NCBI GenBank assembly: GCA_000320605.2
Contig: KB445797.1
Coordinates: 2,437-66,436 of the forward strand
From: Gelatoporia subvermispora B
Lineage: Eukaryota; Basidiomycota; Agaricomycetes; Polyporales; Gelatoporiaceae
DNA length: 64,000 bases
Direction of reading: 5' to 3'
In this document: in pieces, positions 22,060-34,820 of the stretch
Layout: the number at the start of each line of letters is the position of its first letter
How positions within the stretch are numbered: position 1 is the first letter of the stretch
Position numbers and translations under genes: made by a program
The notes under the pieces: generated by a model
Seen by the model: the letters and a program-made list of their open reading frames with translations, nothing else
Told to the model about the DNA's origin: nothing
Databases searched by the model: none

Positions 22060-22255
22060 TCGTCTCGGTCGAGCCAACATATGCGCGAGGTTCCCGCCAC
22101 AGACGCGTCGCGTGAGCTTTCCCACGGCTACTTAATGCGCCTAGTCAGGGTTCCTCACCGTGTCCATTATCGTGCCCTTTGCCCGAGTCCATCTCCTCTG
22201 TTCCTCTACACATCTTCATCGATTCATACGACGACCAACGTACGACGAGCACGCG
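22060..22255 (+). promoter_or_regulatory. ATG7 upstream region and leader
   Basis: The roughly 200 bp before the ATG7 start, including a pyrimidine-rich leader with CTCTACACATCTTCATCG, is the stretch copied to 16850-17050. Conservation between the two copies includes GCGTCGCGTGAGCTTTCCCA. No clear TATA box is visible; element identities are unknown. Confidence 0.5.
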
Positions 22256-24958
22256 ATGCCAATTGTGCAATTTGCACCGCTCAACTCGCTCGTCGAGCCC
22301 CCCTTCTGGCACGCCCTCACCGATTTCAAGATCGACGTCCTCCGTCTCGACGATACCGCCGTGCCCGTCACTGCCTCCTACTCTGCAGGCCGCTCCGTCA
22401 AAGATAGGGAAACCGGCCGCGAGATCTCGCTTGGATGCAACCTCAGCGTGAATGGTGACGCGTACAAGGAGGATCTACAGTGAGTGCGGCGCGGCGGACG
22501 TGCAGACCGACGTCGCTGAGCTTTGGTTCCGTAGGCTCCCGCCACACTCGGTCCCCGTAACGGGCATATTCAAGAACTTCAATACTATCGAGGACTTCAA
22601 AGCTGCAGACAAGACTGTACTGTTTAACTCTGTCGCGGACGAGGTATGTGCTGCGGGTGTCTAGTGCGGGATCGGCGGTTCATACTGGCTGCGGCGAAGA
22701 TCTGGAAGAGTATTATCGAGGACCGCTCCACTGCGCAGCTCTCGCGGTTCCTCCTCATCACGTTTGCCGACCTCAAGAAATACAAGTACTACTACTGGTT
22801 CGCGTTCCCCGCCTTCGTTGCCAAGCCTGCGTGGGTGATCGACGACGACTGGAAGGCAGCAGATGAGGAGTTCTCAGAAGATGCAGTAAGTGCTAACTTA
22901 TGTTCTCTCCGGGGTATACTGGTTAAAATTATGTCCCACCAAAGCTGGTAGCCATCCAACAAGATCTCCATACGAATCCACGTCCGTTCTTCCTGATTCG
23001 CACGTCCTCCGGTAAACTTGAACTCGCGCCCGTCGAGTCCTACGATACATTCTTCGCTGAAGTGCCCTCGGAGCAGGTACGTCCTGGCCTATCGCAAGCT
23101 CCATCTGCCTTCCTACCGCCAGCTGACTTGCATCACGCGACCGACTCACAGCGCACAATTGGGTTCCTCGACCCCTCTGCGGCGCCGTCGAACCCGGGCT
23201 GGCCGCTGCGCAACCTGCTCGCGTACCTCCGCGCGGTGCACCCCGCGTCGACGTCCAAGTTGCGCGTGATCTGCTGGCGCGACACCGAGTTGCCAGGCGA
23301 AGGTCACTGGCGCAGCCGCGTGGGCGTGCTCAGTCAGGCGGCAGGTGCGAGTGCGGAGGCGCATGCAAAGCCAGGCGCGGTAGGTTGGGAAAAGAACGTG
23401 CAGGGGAAGCTCGCGCCGCGGATGGCGGACCTTGCACCTATGATGGACCCGACGAGGTGTGTCCCCCGTGTGCTCGCGCGCGGTGCTCGTGCTGAGGACC
23501 GTGACCTGCGGCGCTCAGGCTGGCGGACCAGGCGGTAGACCTGAACCTGAAGCTCATGCGCTGGCGCATCCTGCCTGCGCTCGACCTCGAGAAGGTTGCG
23601 CGCACGCGGTGCTTGCTCCTCGGCGCGGGGACGCTCGGGTGCTACGTCGCGCGCACGCTCATGGTGCGCCCCCCGCATTTTTGTGTCTTGTGTGGCAGGG
23701 CTGATGATGTGCGTAGGGATGGGGCGTACGAACGATCACGTTCGTGGACTCTGCGCGAGTGTCTTTCTCGAACCCGGTGCGACAACCTTTGTTCGAATTC
23801 GAGGACTGCCTTGGCGGGGGCAAACCCAAGGCAGCGTGCGCGGCAGAGCGACTGAAGAAGATATTTCCTGGCATCGTACGTCCCCCCTTTGTGTATTGAT
23901 CCCCAATGTGTTTCCTGATCCTTGAGGCATCCGGTCTGACTTTCGACGCAGAACGCGACGGGACATAGCTTGAACATCCCGATGCCCGGACACCCGATCC
24001 CCCCGGCGTCGCTCGACCAAACGCGCCGCGATGTGGAGACACTCGAGAAGCTGATTGATGAACACGACGCGGTGTTCCTACTCATGGACTCGCGCGAGAG
24101 CAGGTGGCTCCCGACGGTCATCGGTGCTGCCAAGGGCAAGGCGCGTCTGCCTACAGCCATGCATATGCAATATACTCATTGATATTGCTCCTGCAGATCG
24201 TGATGAATGCGGCTCTGGGCTTTGACACGTTCCTCGTCATGCGGCACGGCCCCCGCGCGTCGTCGAGTGCGCCGTCAGGGGATACTGGTACAGGGAGCAG
24301 GAGGCTCGGGTGTTACTACTGCAACGACGTCGTCGCGCCAGCAGACGTGCGTCGTCCCTCGCATCGCAACTGGACCATGTGCTGATTTATCTATTGCAGT
24401 CGCTGACGGACCGGACACTAGACCAGATGTGCACAGTGACGCGGCCAGGGCTCGCACCAATAGCAGCGGCGACCGCTGTGGAGTTACTGGTCTCGCTCGT
24501 GCAACACCCCGACGGGTGCGTGTACGCTTCCGTCCATCTGTCCCGTGGAGCGCACTGACGTACCTTTGCAGACTACATGCGCCCGCACCACCGCCGCAGA
24601 GCGCTACAGAGGCAGTGGAAGGGCACGCGACAGAGAGTGTGCTCGGTTTAGTGCCGCACCAGCTGCGAGGCTTCCTAGCGCAGTTCCGGACGCTTCCCGT
24701 TGCAGGCGCGGCGTACGACCGCTGCACGGGTTGTAGCGAGACGGTTCGTGTTGTCCTCATTTCCGTGCGTGGTGTGGGCTAATGATAGATGGACAGGTGC
24801 TGCGAGCGTACGAGACACAAGGGTTCGACATGCTGGTGCGCGCGTTCGGGGAGCCGGGCTTCCTGGAAAGCCTGACAGGCCTGGACAAGCTGAGCGAAGA
24901 GGTGGAGGCGGCGATGGAGAATGCAGATTGGGAGCAGGAGGATGAGGACGACTTCTGA
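22256..24958 (+). CDS. ATG7: Ubiquitin-like modifier-activating enzyme Atg7
   Basis: Twelve exons (22256-22479, 22535-22643, 22700-22885, 22945-23076, 23151-23455, 23519-23663, 23717-23875, 23952-24140, 24197-24346, 24400-24515, 24572-24743, 24797-24958) give about 682 residues, all in phase. Atg7 is the E1-like enzyme of autophagy: it adenylates and thioester-loads Atg8 and Atg12 and passes them to Atg3 and Atg10. The N-terminal domain is recognisable ([16 protein letters not shown]). The adenylation domain carries the nucleotide-binding [10 protein letters not shown], then [11 protein letters not shown] and [18 protein letters not shown]. The catalytic cysteine is in [15 protein letters not shown]. 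The C-terminus is acidic (WEQEDEDDF), as in homologues that recruit Atg8. Intron 8 (24141-24196) reads as GC-AG. Length is normal for fungi. The promoter has a partial copy 5.2 kb upstream. Confidence 0.96.
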
Positions 24959-25620
24959 GCGGGATTTTTGGAGAACGGAACAGAATTTAGAAGATACCAC
25001 GTGGGGTTTGCTGTATTTTAGGGCTTGGGGGATACTCACACGAATCGTATGCTGATGTGGCTCCGATTTACAAACCATTTGGTGCGGTGACCTTGATGTT
25101 GAGACTCAGGGACGCCTCTATGGAAAATCAGCTACAACGTGCACCCAGAAACAGGTCAAGCCCGCATCGATGGCGCAGGATTTGCTAACACTAGCACACA
25201 CGGGCGCTCTTTTACATCTCGATGACATTCGTATTCTCTCTTCCCCTTCACAATCGCACATTCGGTGCCATGCAGGAAGCGTAGAAGGGATACTAGTCCG
25301 TGAGGGACACGTGTTGTGCCTCGCCACACACGCGTTGCGTGGGAAACTTCGTGATGGTTGAGCGCCAGATTCAAACACATCGACTGTACATATGTGATCT
25401 ATCGACATGGGGTCTCCCGAGCTCAGAAGTATCAAAGTTTTAGACCATGTCCGATCGCTGGTGACCATGATCTAGGAAGATGTTCATGATCCGAGGTGTG
25501 TCACTGTACACACTTTTAGTGAGAATTGAAGCACAAATGGCTAACATCACCTGCAGTGCCGACGCGGTGAGGCTCTGATCCCTGTTGACAGACTCATTAA
25601 TGTCTTACATACTGCTTCAG
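24959..25620. other. Intergenic, ATG7 to F-box gene 2
   Basis: ATG7 3' flank. The minus frame 25118-25468 has no family match. Upstream leader exons of F-box gene 2 are expected here by comparison with the intact paralogue but cannot be placed with confidence; a possible 10-base exon lies at 25557-25566. Confidence 0.4.
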
Positions 25621-27265
25621 AATGACCAGCTTCAGGATATTCTGTTGTCAGTCGTTGCAGTTGTCTGGCAGGCTCGTAACCAGTCCCAGCCGGTGAATCG
25701 CTTTCCACCTGAGATCCTCGTGCACATCTACCAATGTCTCAGCCCCTCGTCCTCATATCCAACTACCGTCCAATATCGTTGGGATGCCCATCCAGTCCTC
25801 CTGCTGTCGCACGTGTGTCATCACTGGCGCGCGGTGACTATGTCCACCCCTTACCTCTGGCGCCAAGTTGTCGTTCGTGGGAGATCCGTCGAGCTCCTCA
25901 AGACGTATATGGAGCGTTCAAGGGATATTCCGCTCGGTATAGACCTCTTTTACGATAGCATCAATGATGTCAACTGTGTCATTCAGCTCCTCCCCGAACT
26001 GTTGACAATCCAAAGTCATCGGATTCAACAAGTGATGTACAGGTTATGCTGTGCACTGCCTCACGTTTCCTGCACCATCCCTCCAATCCCTGATACTCGT
26101 CGATTTAATAAGTGGTGGTCTGCTCACGACATACAGCTCTGTGTTCAGAGGATTCACTCCAGCACTGCGAAGCCTCTGCATGCACCACTCTCGCTTGCCC
26201 CGTGGAGTCGCGGTAAATTTGACCAGTCTATGCATCACAAACAGCTACACCGACATAGATATACTCCTAGTTTGTCTGAAGGAATGCACACAATTAGAAC
26301 ATCTGAGCCTAGAAAATGCATTTCGACCCTTCAATGAACCTCAAGAAGCTACTGTAGATTTGCCTCGTCTCCACAGATTGGCATGCTTGGATACAAAGGG
26401 CGAAATCTTACGGCTCTTACTTGCCAAGCTCTCTCTCCCCCCGGGTGTGTCAACACAGCTCGGCGTTGGAAGCTGGGACAGTGACGATATCGGACCCTTG
26501 CTCACGTTCCTCCCACTGCGCGAACCGACTAGCCTCGCTCTTCTCGGCCGTGACATCTTCCAGGGATTCATGGCGACGACAAAGTCTCAAGGTTTCTGCA
26601 TCTGGTATGACGTGGATATTCCATATCTCACATATGCCAAATATCCCAAGCTATCTGCTCTCGAGTCGTCCTTCGCACATGTCCGGGATCTCTGGATTGT
26701 CGAAGAGTGGGACCGGTCCGAGGGTCGCTTTGAGGACACATCGCTCATTCTTCGCACCACTCCGAATGTGACATCGCTGCCAGTTAACTCGAAGCGCTTT
26801 GCTCAACTCCTCCGCTGGCTCCGCAAGCTGTTCCGAAACAGAGGCAAGACTGGCGACAACCCTCCACTCCTACCCTCGCTCAAGCATGTTCGAGTCGTGT
26901 ACCCAGACAGCCATGGCCTCCTGACACACCTCGTAGACTTCGCAGCCGCACGAGCAGCATTAGGCTACCCGATTGAATCGCTGAGCATCGTTCACCGCAC
27001 TAGGATGTCATTCGATCTTCCGCCAGTCCTGAAGCACGTGCAGCATGCGGAAGTGGTAATCTCACCCCATCCTCCTATGATGGAGCTGCCTACGGAATGC
27101 TGCTCGCATGCGCCCGCGTCCTCGTGGCAGGCGTGGAGGAAAATTTGGGACCATGTACGCTGTCAGTGCGACAGGGCGGACGATAGATGTCCCGCGTGGA
27201 GTGGTGCTCGCACTGGTGGTTTGAGGTCCGACCACTTAGCACAATACCGGCGTCCCGTTCCATAG
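25621..27265 (+). pseudogene. F-box protein gene 2, frame broken
   Basis: The main exon starts at 25621 after a CTTCAG acceptor (NDQLQDILLSVV). The F-box reads RFPPEILVHIYQCL ... LLSHVCHHWRAVTMSTPYLW, then MERSRDIPLGIDL as in the paralogues. Near 26037-26050 the coding frame jumps. The first frame runs on uselessly to 26337, while the true continuation (HCLTFPAPSLQSL ...) starts in another frame and stays open to 27265, ending with the family's Cys/Trp-rich tail. The intact paralogue has about 12 extra residues at the junction, so a deletion is more likely than an intron; no intron of normal size fits. It would be an SCF adaptor if intact. A sequencing error could also explain one lost register. 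Confidence 0.65.
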
Positions 27266-27775
27266 CGACGCCATAGACCGCACGCATTGCAAAATTGTAG
27301 AGATTTGTGTAACACGGTACCAGATTGGTTCCTCGTAGATAACCGAATGTGTGGCAAGCACAATGTGCCAGTCGGTACGCGTATTCCGAGCCGTTTTCCC
27401 GATATTGCTTCGCGCTGAAGCCTTCGTGTGGCCTCATATACTAGTCTGCTCTTCGTAGCTTTAGAACATCTCGTAATTCTTGTTTCGTTGCATTGCGACT
27501 CCTTACATATAAAGCTCGAATGACATGCGTATTCACTTCCTAGACGAAGCCCAACGCAGAAGCGAACATACAGGCTGTAGTGTACTTGTATTCAGCACAA
27601 CGCACACGCCACGCGCACCGTGCGTTCCTTTTGCACCGGAGACGGTATACGACTAGACCCAGACCCAATCCATCCCACGCACACCGTGCGCCCCTGCCCT
27701 CCGTAAATATGCATATGCGCACAATCGCAACACGCAGCCGTGTGAGATACGCATAGATATCTCGCGAAGAGCTGT
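27266..27775. other. Intergenic, F-box gene 2 to SEC61
   Basis: 3' flanks of two convergent genes. The minus frames 27090-27437 and 27540-27884 are antisense or flank by-products. A CACACCGTGCG-like motif recurs near 27615 and 27680. Nothing else is supported. Confidence 0.45.
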
Positions 27776-29987
27776 CTACAGGATGTCGCCGAGCGCCGCG
27801 AGCTCGGGACCGCCGGATTCCTGGAATGGGCAGCGGCGTCAGCGTTGACGGGGCTATTAAACGGAAGGTGTCACTTACCCGCATACCAATTTCCCAGTCT
27901 GTGTTGTAAAAAAAGAGAAGCGGTCAGTGAGGGCTACGGAAGTGAAGGCAGGAGACTGACAGCTGTAGATGATGGTAACGGCCATGAGAATACCAGTGCC
28001 GCTGCCAATGGCACCCATAAGGTCCGCCGCGACGGAAAGCAGGCCGAGGATCGCGCCACCGAGCGCCGCGGCTGTCGGGACGACGCGCTTGAGTTCCTTG
28101 TACATCGAGCCCTCACGGTGACCCGCCATCACCTTTTTTCGCGGTTAGCCATTGTCCAGGTGTTAAAAACTACAGGCAGAGGGGGGAAGGCGCACCATCT
28201 GCTGGTCCTTGAGCTGCTTGGCGATGTCACGTGGGCCGCTACCGGAGACCTCGATCCAGGTCTTGGAGAAGATCGCGCAAGCGGTGACGATGAAAGTCAC
28301 GTAGACGACCGTGTGGATCGGGTCGAGCAGCGCGGCTTTGAGCGTGTGCGGCGGCGACATGTAGTACGCAATGCCCGAGACGGCGGCGAGCTGCGGCGAG
28401 TCCTCGACGGGCTCCCACACGCCCAGGAGACGAACGAGGAGGTTGGTGGGGAAGCGCGTCGCGAGCATCTGCGAGATGATGAACACGTTGCTCGTCAACG
28501 CGGACTGCAGCATGATCGGCATGTTGCTGGTGTAGAACAGCTTGACGGGGTACGCGCCGCGCTGGCCACGGAAGCGGTTGCTCTTGACGGGAATCTCGAC
28601 CCGGAAGCCCTGCAGGTAGATCACGACAGCGAACACGACGATCGTCGCGATCAGGTTCATGACGTTCGGTAGCCGCTCGCGCCAGAACGCCTCGCGCAGC
28701 GCGCGCCCCTTGTCGTTCCACGTGAACAGTAGGTGGAACATCGCGACAACGGCGCCCTCGAATTCGGGCCCGCGGCCTGTGTTGACCGTCGTCGGCGAGA
28801 ACGCCTTCCAGACGATGCTCTCGCAGATGTTCGTCGCGATGAAGAGCGAGATGCCCGAGCCGAGGCCGTAGCCCTTCTGAAGGAGCTCGTCGAGCAGGAT
28901 GACGATGAGCGAGGCCGAGATGAGCTGGATGATGAGCAGGAGACAGACACCTGCGCCGATGTCGCGCGGCTGGCCGTAGAGGCCCGTGAGCACGTAGACA
29001 GTGGCCTGGCCGAGCGAGATGATGAGGGCAAACACTGTGCGGGATAGTCAGCGCGCGGTCGTACGGGGAAGAGAGGAGGCATGTTCGCGGAGAAGTAGCC
29101 AGTCGGCCTTATGTCACTACATATGCAGTGTATGCATCGCACTACCCTACCCTACCATCAGCATACACGATTGACGTCGTGGGTCCGGAGACGACTCTGC
29201 GCGGAACGAAGCTCGCGTGCACGCTGTGACAAGGTCGTCATGCGAGTCGCAAATCATGACCGACATTACGCGGAGTCGTCGTCTGATGGGGACCAGCTCT
29301 CATAGCAGAGCCCATACGCAATGGATGAACCCCTCTACCTCGGCATTCACCACCAAAACGGCAGTACGGCGCACTAGACCGCCGACGCAATCGCGTAGGG
29401 CACCGCTCATCCCAAAACGAGCGCGGAGAACCTCGACATAGCGAGCCGTAGAGCAGTCATGTTCGAGACTGAGAGACCCTGGAAGGACACTCACACTTCT
29501 GGGCACCACTGAAAAGCGCACGGTCCTCCTTCAGCGAAAAGTCGACCTCAATCAGGTTCGCGCCGGCCAGCAGCTGCATGATCATCCCGGACGTGACGAT
29601 GGGAGTAATACCGAGCTCCATGAGTGTTCCACGGTTTGATGCGAGGATGACACGCATCCAGTAGAGCGGGTCAGAGGAGTCGGAGGACATGATGCCGTAG
29701 AGGGGGACCTGGGAGCAGACGAGGAAGATGAGGAGGGTAACGGCGGTCCATAGCACTTTCTGGTTGAACGGGACCTGCAGCGGTGGCAGAGTCAGTGCAT
29801 GGTGCGAGAGGGAGGTTATGATGGAATGCAGACTTTGCGGTCGGGCGAGGATACTTCGGGGAGAATTGGAAGGAACGGTCGGACGAGGTTCAGGAACCGA
29901 ACTGCGCGCAACAGTAAAAGTCAGGAATTAGTATCGTAAATCCGTACAATTGCACACTTTAAGAACTGATTACTTACACCCGCTCAT
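27776..29987 (-). CDS. Protein translocation channel subunit Sec61-alpha
   Basis: Seven exons read leftward (29978-29987, 29834-29901, 29495-29774, 28196-29034, 27961-28132, 27879-27898, 27776-27820) give about 477 residues, the usual length. Sec61-alpha forms the ER membrane pore for co- and post-translational translocation with the beta and gamma subunits. Diagnostic segments: the N-terminal [20 protein letters not shown], the plug and TM2 region ([20 protein letters not shown]), [35 protein letters not shown], the cytosolic loop [20 protein letters not shown] and [20 protein letters not shown]. The hydrophobic helices expected for a ten-helix protein are present. Exon 1 is only 10 nt and exon 6 only 20 nt, so automated callers may miss both ends. 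The long open frame antisense to exon 4 is a shadow. Confidence 0.97.
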
Positions 29988-30907
29988 GGTTGGCGAGAGG
30001 GGAATACCAAGGAACGGAGGAGAGTGATGGATGGAGTTAGCTCACTCGACACGTCGCCACCTCCGGGTGACCTGGCATGCCAAACATGCACAAATAACAC
30101 GCTCCCTAGCCGCGCTGGCAGGCGTCTCGTCCCAGGTGACAGGTCTATGCATCCTCCTCGCGATGCATCTGTGCGCACATGACGTGACTACGGTTTTTAA
30201 ATTTGCGTACGTGCATATGTACGAGGGTAGGGATACGGCGGGCTGATTTCAAGTACACACTTCACTATATACTGAGCCTACATGGTTGTCTCTGCATGCT
30301 GTTTGAACGCGCGTCAACTCGGTTGACTCGTGCCCGAAATTCGAATCGTGACGGAACAACATTCTGTTCAAGAAGCTTGTGCGAAAGAGTGCAACTGGTG
30401 CGCGTCCAGTTGGAGAGTGGCTGTGGCTTCTGTTTGCAACGCACGACTTCATGTCATACGGGACGTGTATTGCTGTACGGACCCGCCCCCATAGGCGCAT
30501 GGTCGACGTATGTGTTCCCTCAATCCGCTCTATGTTCCAGCTCGGCGCAGCTCCTTAGACATCCCAAGAGCGCGTCTAGTTCAATTACCATTGGGATGTA
30601 GCAAAGCATCAGCGTGTATCTGCCAACGCCCCACACAAGGCCTACTTATGCACCGACAGACTCTACGACCGAGCTGAAGGCAAACGATGCTTCGTGAATC
30701 GTTGGAAGCTCGATTGTCGGCGTGACATTCAGATCTCCGCTGCTACGCCCATCCAATGTGAGTTTCAGCTCCAATGCTCACCTTGAATAATCGGGAATCC
30801 GGATGATGACAATACTCGAGATGGGCGCTCCGTCAGCCAAAGTGTAACGTTTTCATGGACCAGCGCAGGCCGGAATGTGTACGAGTATCGTACATTTCGC
30901 TACCAGT
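29988..30907. other. Intergenic, SEC61 to F-box gene 3
   Basis: The presumed SEC61 promoter lies just right of 29987. The frame 30203-30601 plus has no family match. No TATA box or RNA gene recognised. Confidence 0.45.
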
Positions 30908-32760
30908 TCACTGGCGGTTAGGTAAATTCCCACTCCAAACAGTGCACGGCCATGTCTCAGAGCTGCAAGGCTTGCGCATGTGGCCCCACAAGCTCTTCCA
31001 CGGCTGCCATTCGTGATCGGCGTCGCAAGAGCAGCGGTCGACGGGGAATTCCAAATCCGGCCGTGCTCCTAGAGTATCCACCTCTATGCGCTGTACGTAT
31101 TTGAGGGCAGTCTTGCGATCGAGTATTGGTCCGTCGTAGCCTGGTCGATAGCTGATATGTAGCGAAGCGATTGGGAATCCAAGTTCAGCCCGGGCTTTCG
31201 CAAACACGATGACGTTCAAAACGTCCTTGGATCTTCTGATGTTGCAAATCCGGACCGAAGAAAGCGCAGGAAGGAGAGGAGCATTGTGGTCGTCGATGTT
31301 TGCAGTAAGCCGAGCTAGATAGGTGCGAGGATGGCCGGAGTCTATTGTCAAAGACGTTGCTGCCGGAATTGCGCGCAAAGAGTGTAACATGCTCCCAATA
31401 CGAGAGTCTGCGCGGCATCCTTCGTCAATGATCCAAATATCCCGGACAAACGTTAGTGCTCGATCAGGGGAGATCAAGCTCGGAAGCGGAGTGTCTATCA
31501 CGCAATCGACCTCCCGCACGAAGACAGTTCGTGATTGATCCGCCGCAATCAAGCCCAAATTCGTTTGATGCTCTATGAATGCAAGCTGAGTGGGTTCGCC
31601 CAGTGGGAAGTGAGTTAGAGAGGGCATATTCTCGCTGTCGTCGATTGACGTGTTCCATACGCCGAGTTGTACCGACGTGGTTGATGGGAGGGACACTTTG
31701 GCAAAGAACGCCTCCGCATCAGAAGGAGACGACTGCATGTAGAGCCTGTGGAGACGAGGGAGCCGCACCGGGCCTTTCTCGAGTGGCCTGGAATCGAAGT
31801 TGCTGAACGCGTCCTTGAGGCTCAGATGTTCGAGCTGGGGACAGCTCCTCAGCCATTCCATAAGGGTGACCAGGCGCATCGTGCAGTCTGAAATATGTAC
31901 GCTGGTCAGACTTGCTGTGATGCCACGAGGCAAGTGGGAGGAGTCGCAACCGCAGAAGCTTCGTAGTTGCGGCGCGCATCCTGCGAATAGGCTACCTGCC
32001 TTGGGAAACCCCTTCCACACATGTGCAACCGTGAGCTTTTTGAGGGCAGGGGCGGAGAACGTAAGGCACTGTGCCATATTACAACTCGGCCCAGAGAGGT
32101 TTTCATCGTCTTTGCAGACGATCTCTTCAATCCTGTGGCGCTGAGCCTGAAGTAGTTGCCAGAGCCAGTCCCTGTCGTCAGACCATCCACTCCCATCCAA
32201 CTCTACAGTCAGCGGTACGTTCCGTGAGCGCTCCACAGACGTCTTGAGTAACTCGACAGACTGCCGACGAACGACGATCTGGCGCCAGAGATGGGGAGTA
32301 GACAAAGCTACAGAGCGCCAGTAGCGGCATACGTGTGATAACGGGACGACTGCATTGTCGTGCGTACGGTGCCTGCATGGATCACCGCATTTTGATTTAC
32401 AGATCGCTGATACAAGGGATGCAATGCGCTGGAAAATGATGGTGAGGATCTCGGGCGGGAGGCGATTGACCGGTTGGGACTGGTTTCGAGCTTGCCGGAG
32501 AACAGCAACAGAGAGCATTAGGATGTTGTCAAGTTCAGCGTTCTTGAGCGAGTTGGATCAGATACCGATTAATATAGCCTTCGGCGAGTCTCACCTTGTC
32601 TAGACTACGAGAAAGATCAGATTGTACGCTCTGAGTCCGGCACATAGCTGAGGTTGCTGAGCGTGACGTACCTCATGAATTGTACAGTCTGCCGAATCTT
32701 GTCCGAGCATTGTTGTGCACAGCTCAGGATATCATCGCTTCCGAAGCTGTTAATCTCCAT
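30908..32760 (-). CDS. F-box/LRR-like protein 3, intact
   Basis: Three exons read leftward (32672-32760, 32595-32628, 30908-32542) give about 585 residues in phase. The N-terminal helix (DILSCAQQCSDKIRQTVQFM) and short second exon lead to the F-box: NRLPPEILTIIFQRIA ... LSHVCRYWRSVALSTPHLW. The rest alternates short LxxLxx segments typical of divergent LRR or beta-alpha repeats found in Agaricomycete F-box families, ending in a Cys/Trp-rich tail (CSCDADHEWQPW ... WPCTVWSG). The F-box binds Skp1 and places the C-terminal domain to recruit substrates of an SCF ubiquitin ligase; the substrate is unknown. This is the only copy of its subfamily in the window (with 20.3 kb and 25.6 kb) that reads without a break. 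Start chosen as the first ATG of the leader exon; further 5' exons are possible. Confidence 0.8.
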
Positions 32761-33840
32761 CTCGTCGAAGAGACGTTCAATGTACAATGGAGCCGTGTCG
32801 TGAGCAGAGTCACCTTCAAGTTATTAACTCATGCCAAGCGCTTGACTCAACATGAGAATTCCCACGCGACGCGTCTGCGGTGGCAACTATTTATGACTGG
32901 AAGGCGGACGCGTCTTGTCGGTTTGTCCTCACAATTCAAGGCGACTCTTCCGACATGAACAGTATCCCCGCCGATACAAATTATATCTTACGACGCTGTG
33001 AGCTATAACAGTATGCTATGCCACTAACGATATTGCAGGAACACGCAGTGTGGAAGGAGACACGGTAGATGAACGCTATGCTATTTCGGTTTGAGCTTCA
33101 TGATCACAATACACTAACATCGCCTACTGAAGTATAACAGACGTACACAAATAACTTAGGGTAGGATACATAGTCTCAGTGTCCGGCGAACAATATGTAT
33201 ACTACCCGCGGACGGGAAAGAGCACGGTAACTGCGTAAGCTCGGTACGTTCTGCGCCATCAGGGTCTGCGGCTTGAAGTTTGGTTTCCTTAGCGCACAGT
33301 AAGACACGAGAATAAGCTGAGACCGGGGCGCATTAGCATTCACCAAAGAAATTTTATGAGCGTCCAGCAGCTCAAGGCGTATGTCCATGCTAAGTGCCCG
33401 GATGAGGAGAGCAAGTTAACAACCAGCCGGCCTCCGACCCAAATCACGAGCGACACGTGAGCGCTTGATCGGACGCGCATGTCTGCTGACACGTGGACGT
33501 TCGATACACGATCTTGAACTTGACGCGTATGTCTGGCCACCTGTGTAGTCAATTCGCATATGCATCGATTCTATACTGCTCTGTGTCTTATCTTTATTCT
33601 CGTTAGACCCCGGTCTTTCCAATTCCACGAATAGCTTGTGTTTCCCCTCAAGCCCAGCTCCACCCCAGCAAGCTAGCCGTGAGTATCATAGTACATGAGA
33701 ATGCCTACGCTGTGTTCCCTGATATATTCCACAGCAAAAGGCTACATGATTATCCAATCCTAAGTGCTACTGCGTCGTTCCATCAGTTTCCCTATTCATA
33801 CATGAGGTATAAATTTCCGAGCGGGGAATGCGTACTAAGC
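32761..33840. other. Stretch without a supported gene
   Basis: Presumed promoter of F-box gene 3 and spacer. Frames of 60-92 codons (32680-32958 plus, 33416-33628 minus) show no family resemblance. Nothing else is supported. Confidence 0.45.
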
Positions 33841-34820
33841 TCAATCCACCCTTCGAGAAAGGTCATTGATACACGCTTGTAGCTTGGTCTTCCTGGCCTG
33901 CCAGAAGGACCAATATACCGCGTAACATTGCTTACAGAGCCCAAACTGCAGCGCTGACAGACGATTCAAGACCGCAGTCATGTCCGTCACGCCGAGCTGA
34001 TAGATTCCTCCCCTCCATAGCTGTCGCTGGAAGTCGGTGTGGGACATATTTCGAGCCGCCCTGCATAGACCTCCCTGGTCTCCACGAGCCCAGCATTGGT
34101 ACGTTGACAGACGCAGGGATTCCGTCCCTTTTATTACGACAGCCTGCCACATGCCGAGACTCAAGTCTCGAGCAACGTACAAATTCTTCAGTGTAGTTGA
34201 GGCCACTTGGACCTGTTCCACACTGCCGAAGTTGTACTTGTCGATTGCCGAAGCAGGGAGCGGTGCCATGAGTAACACCTCTCTGAAGCTCTCCTGCGCA
34301 ACCTCCATCACACCGCACAAACGCGCGACGAACAATGAGACCGCTTTGTCTTCAACTGCCATGCCCGAGTGCTGGTCTTGCCATAAGTTCGTGAAAACCG
34401 CTGCAAGCCCAGGTACAACACCCTCGAACTTCAGGGTATGCGCCGCGTGAAGTGCCTGGATGACAGCCGAGTACGTGCAGACTTCTGTCTTTCTGAAATT
34501 GTCTCTGCTCGTTGATTCAGCATCGCCGATGAATTGCGTTAGATAGATGTGGATAAAAATACGTACAAGCCTCGAATGGCAATCACCATCGAAATCCAGA
34601 ATCCTATTGCAGTCACGGTTCCAAGACGTATCTGAGGCGCGATTCCTTGGTGAGGAAGTGTGGTATTCCCTCCATTGTACTCCTTCAAGTGCTCAGCAAA
34701 GAACAATGAATGTTCTGCCAGGGTGCTCTTGGAGCATGCGAACATCTGCGATTCGACATAAACCTCGACGCGACTGGGGGCAGGCGTCTTCCTGCCGCAT
34801 CTGACGCCCATCTCGGGCAC
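33841..34820 (-). CDS. BTB/POZ-like domain protein, partial model
   Basis: The 3' exon is firm: 33841-34455, opening after an ATCCAG acceptor with ALHAAHTLKFEGVVPGL and ending CINDLSRRVD (about 205 residues). It resembles the helical C-terminal part of Agaricomycete BTB proteins, including the late Cys pair in GLCKQCYAVYW. A second segment on the same strand (34540-34820) contains VYVESQMFACSKSTLAEHSL, which fits the core of a BTB fold (strand, then helix after KSTLA). The exon joining them between about 34460 and 34640 is not resolved, and an upstream frame (34919-35170) may be the N-terminus. BTB proteins dimerise and often serve as Cullin-3 adaptors; no such partner can be inferred here. 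It could equally be a decaying paralogue. Confidence 0.5.

Noticed and set aside
27845..28672. 275-codon plus frame
   Set aside because: It is exactly antisense to SEC61 exons 4-5, whose protein is unmistakable.
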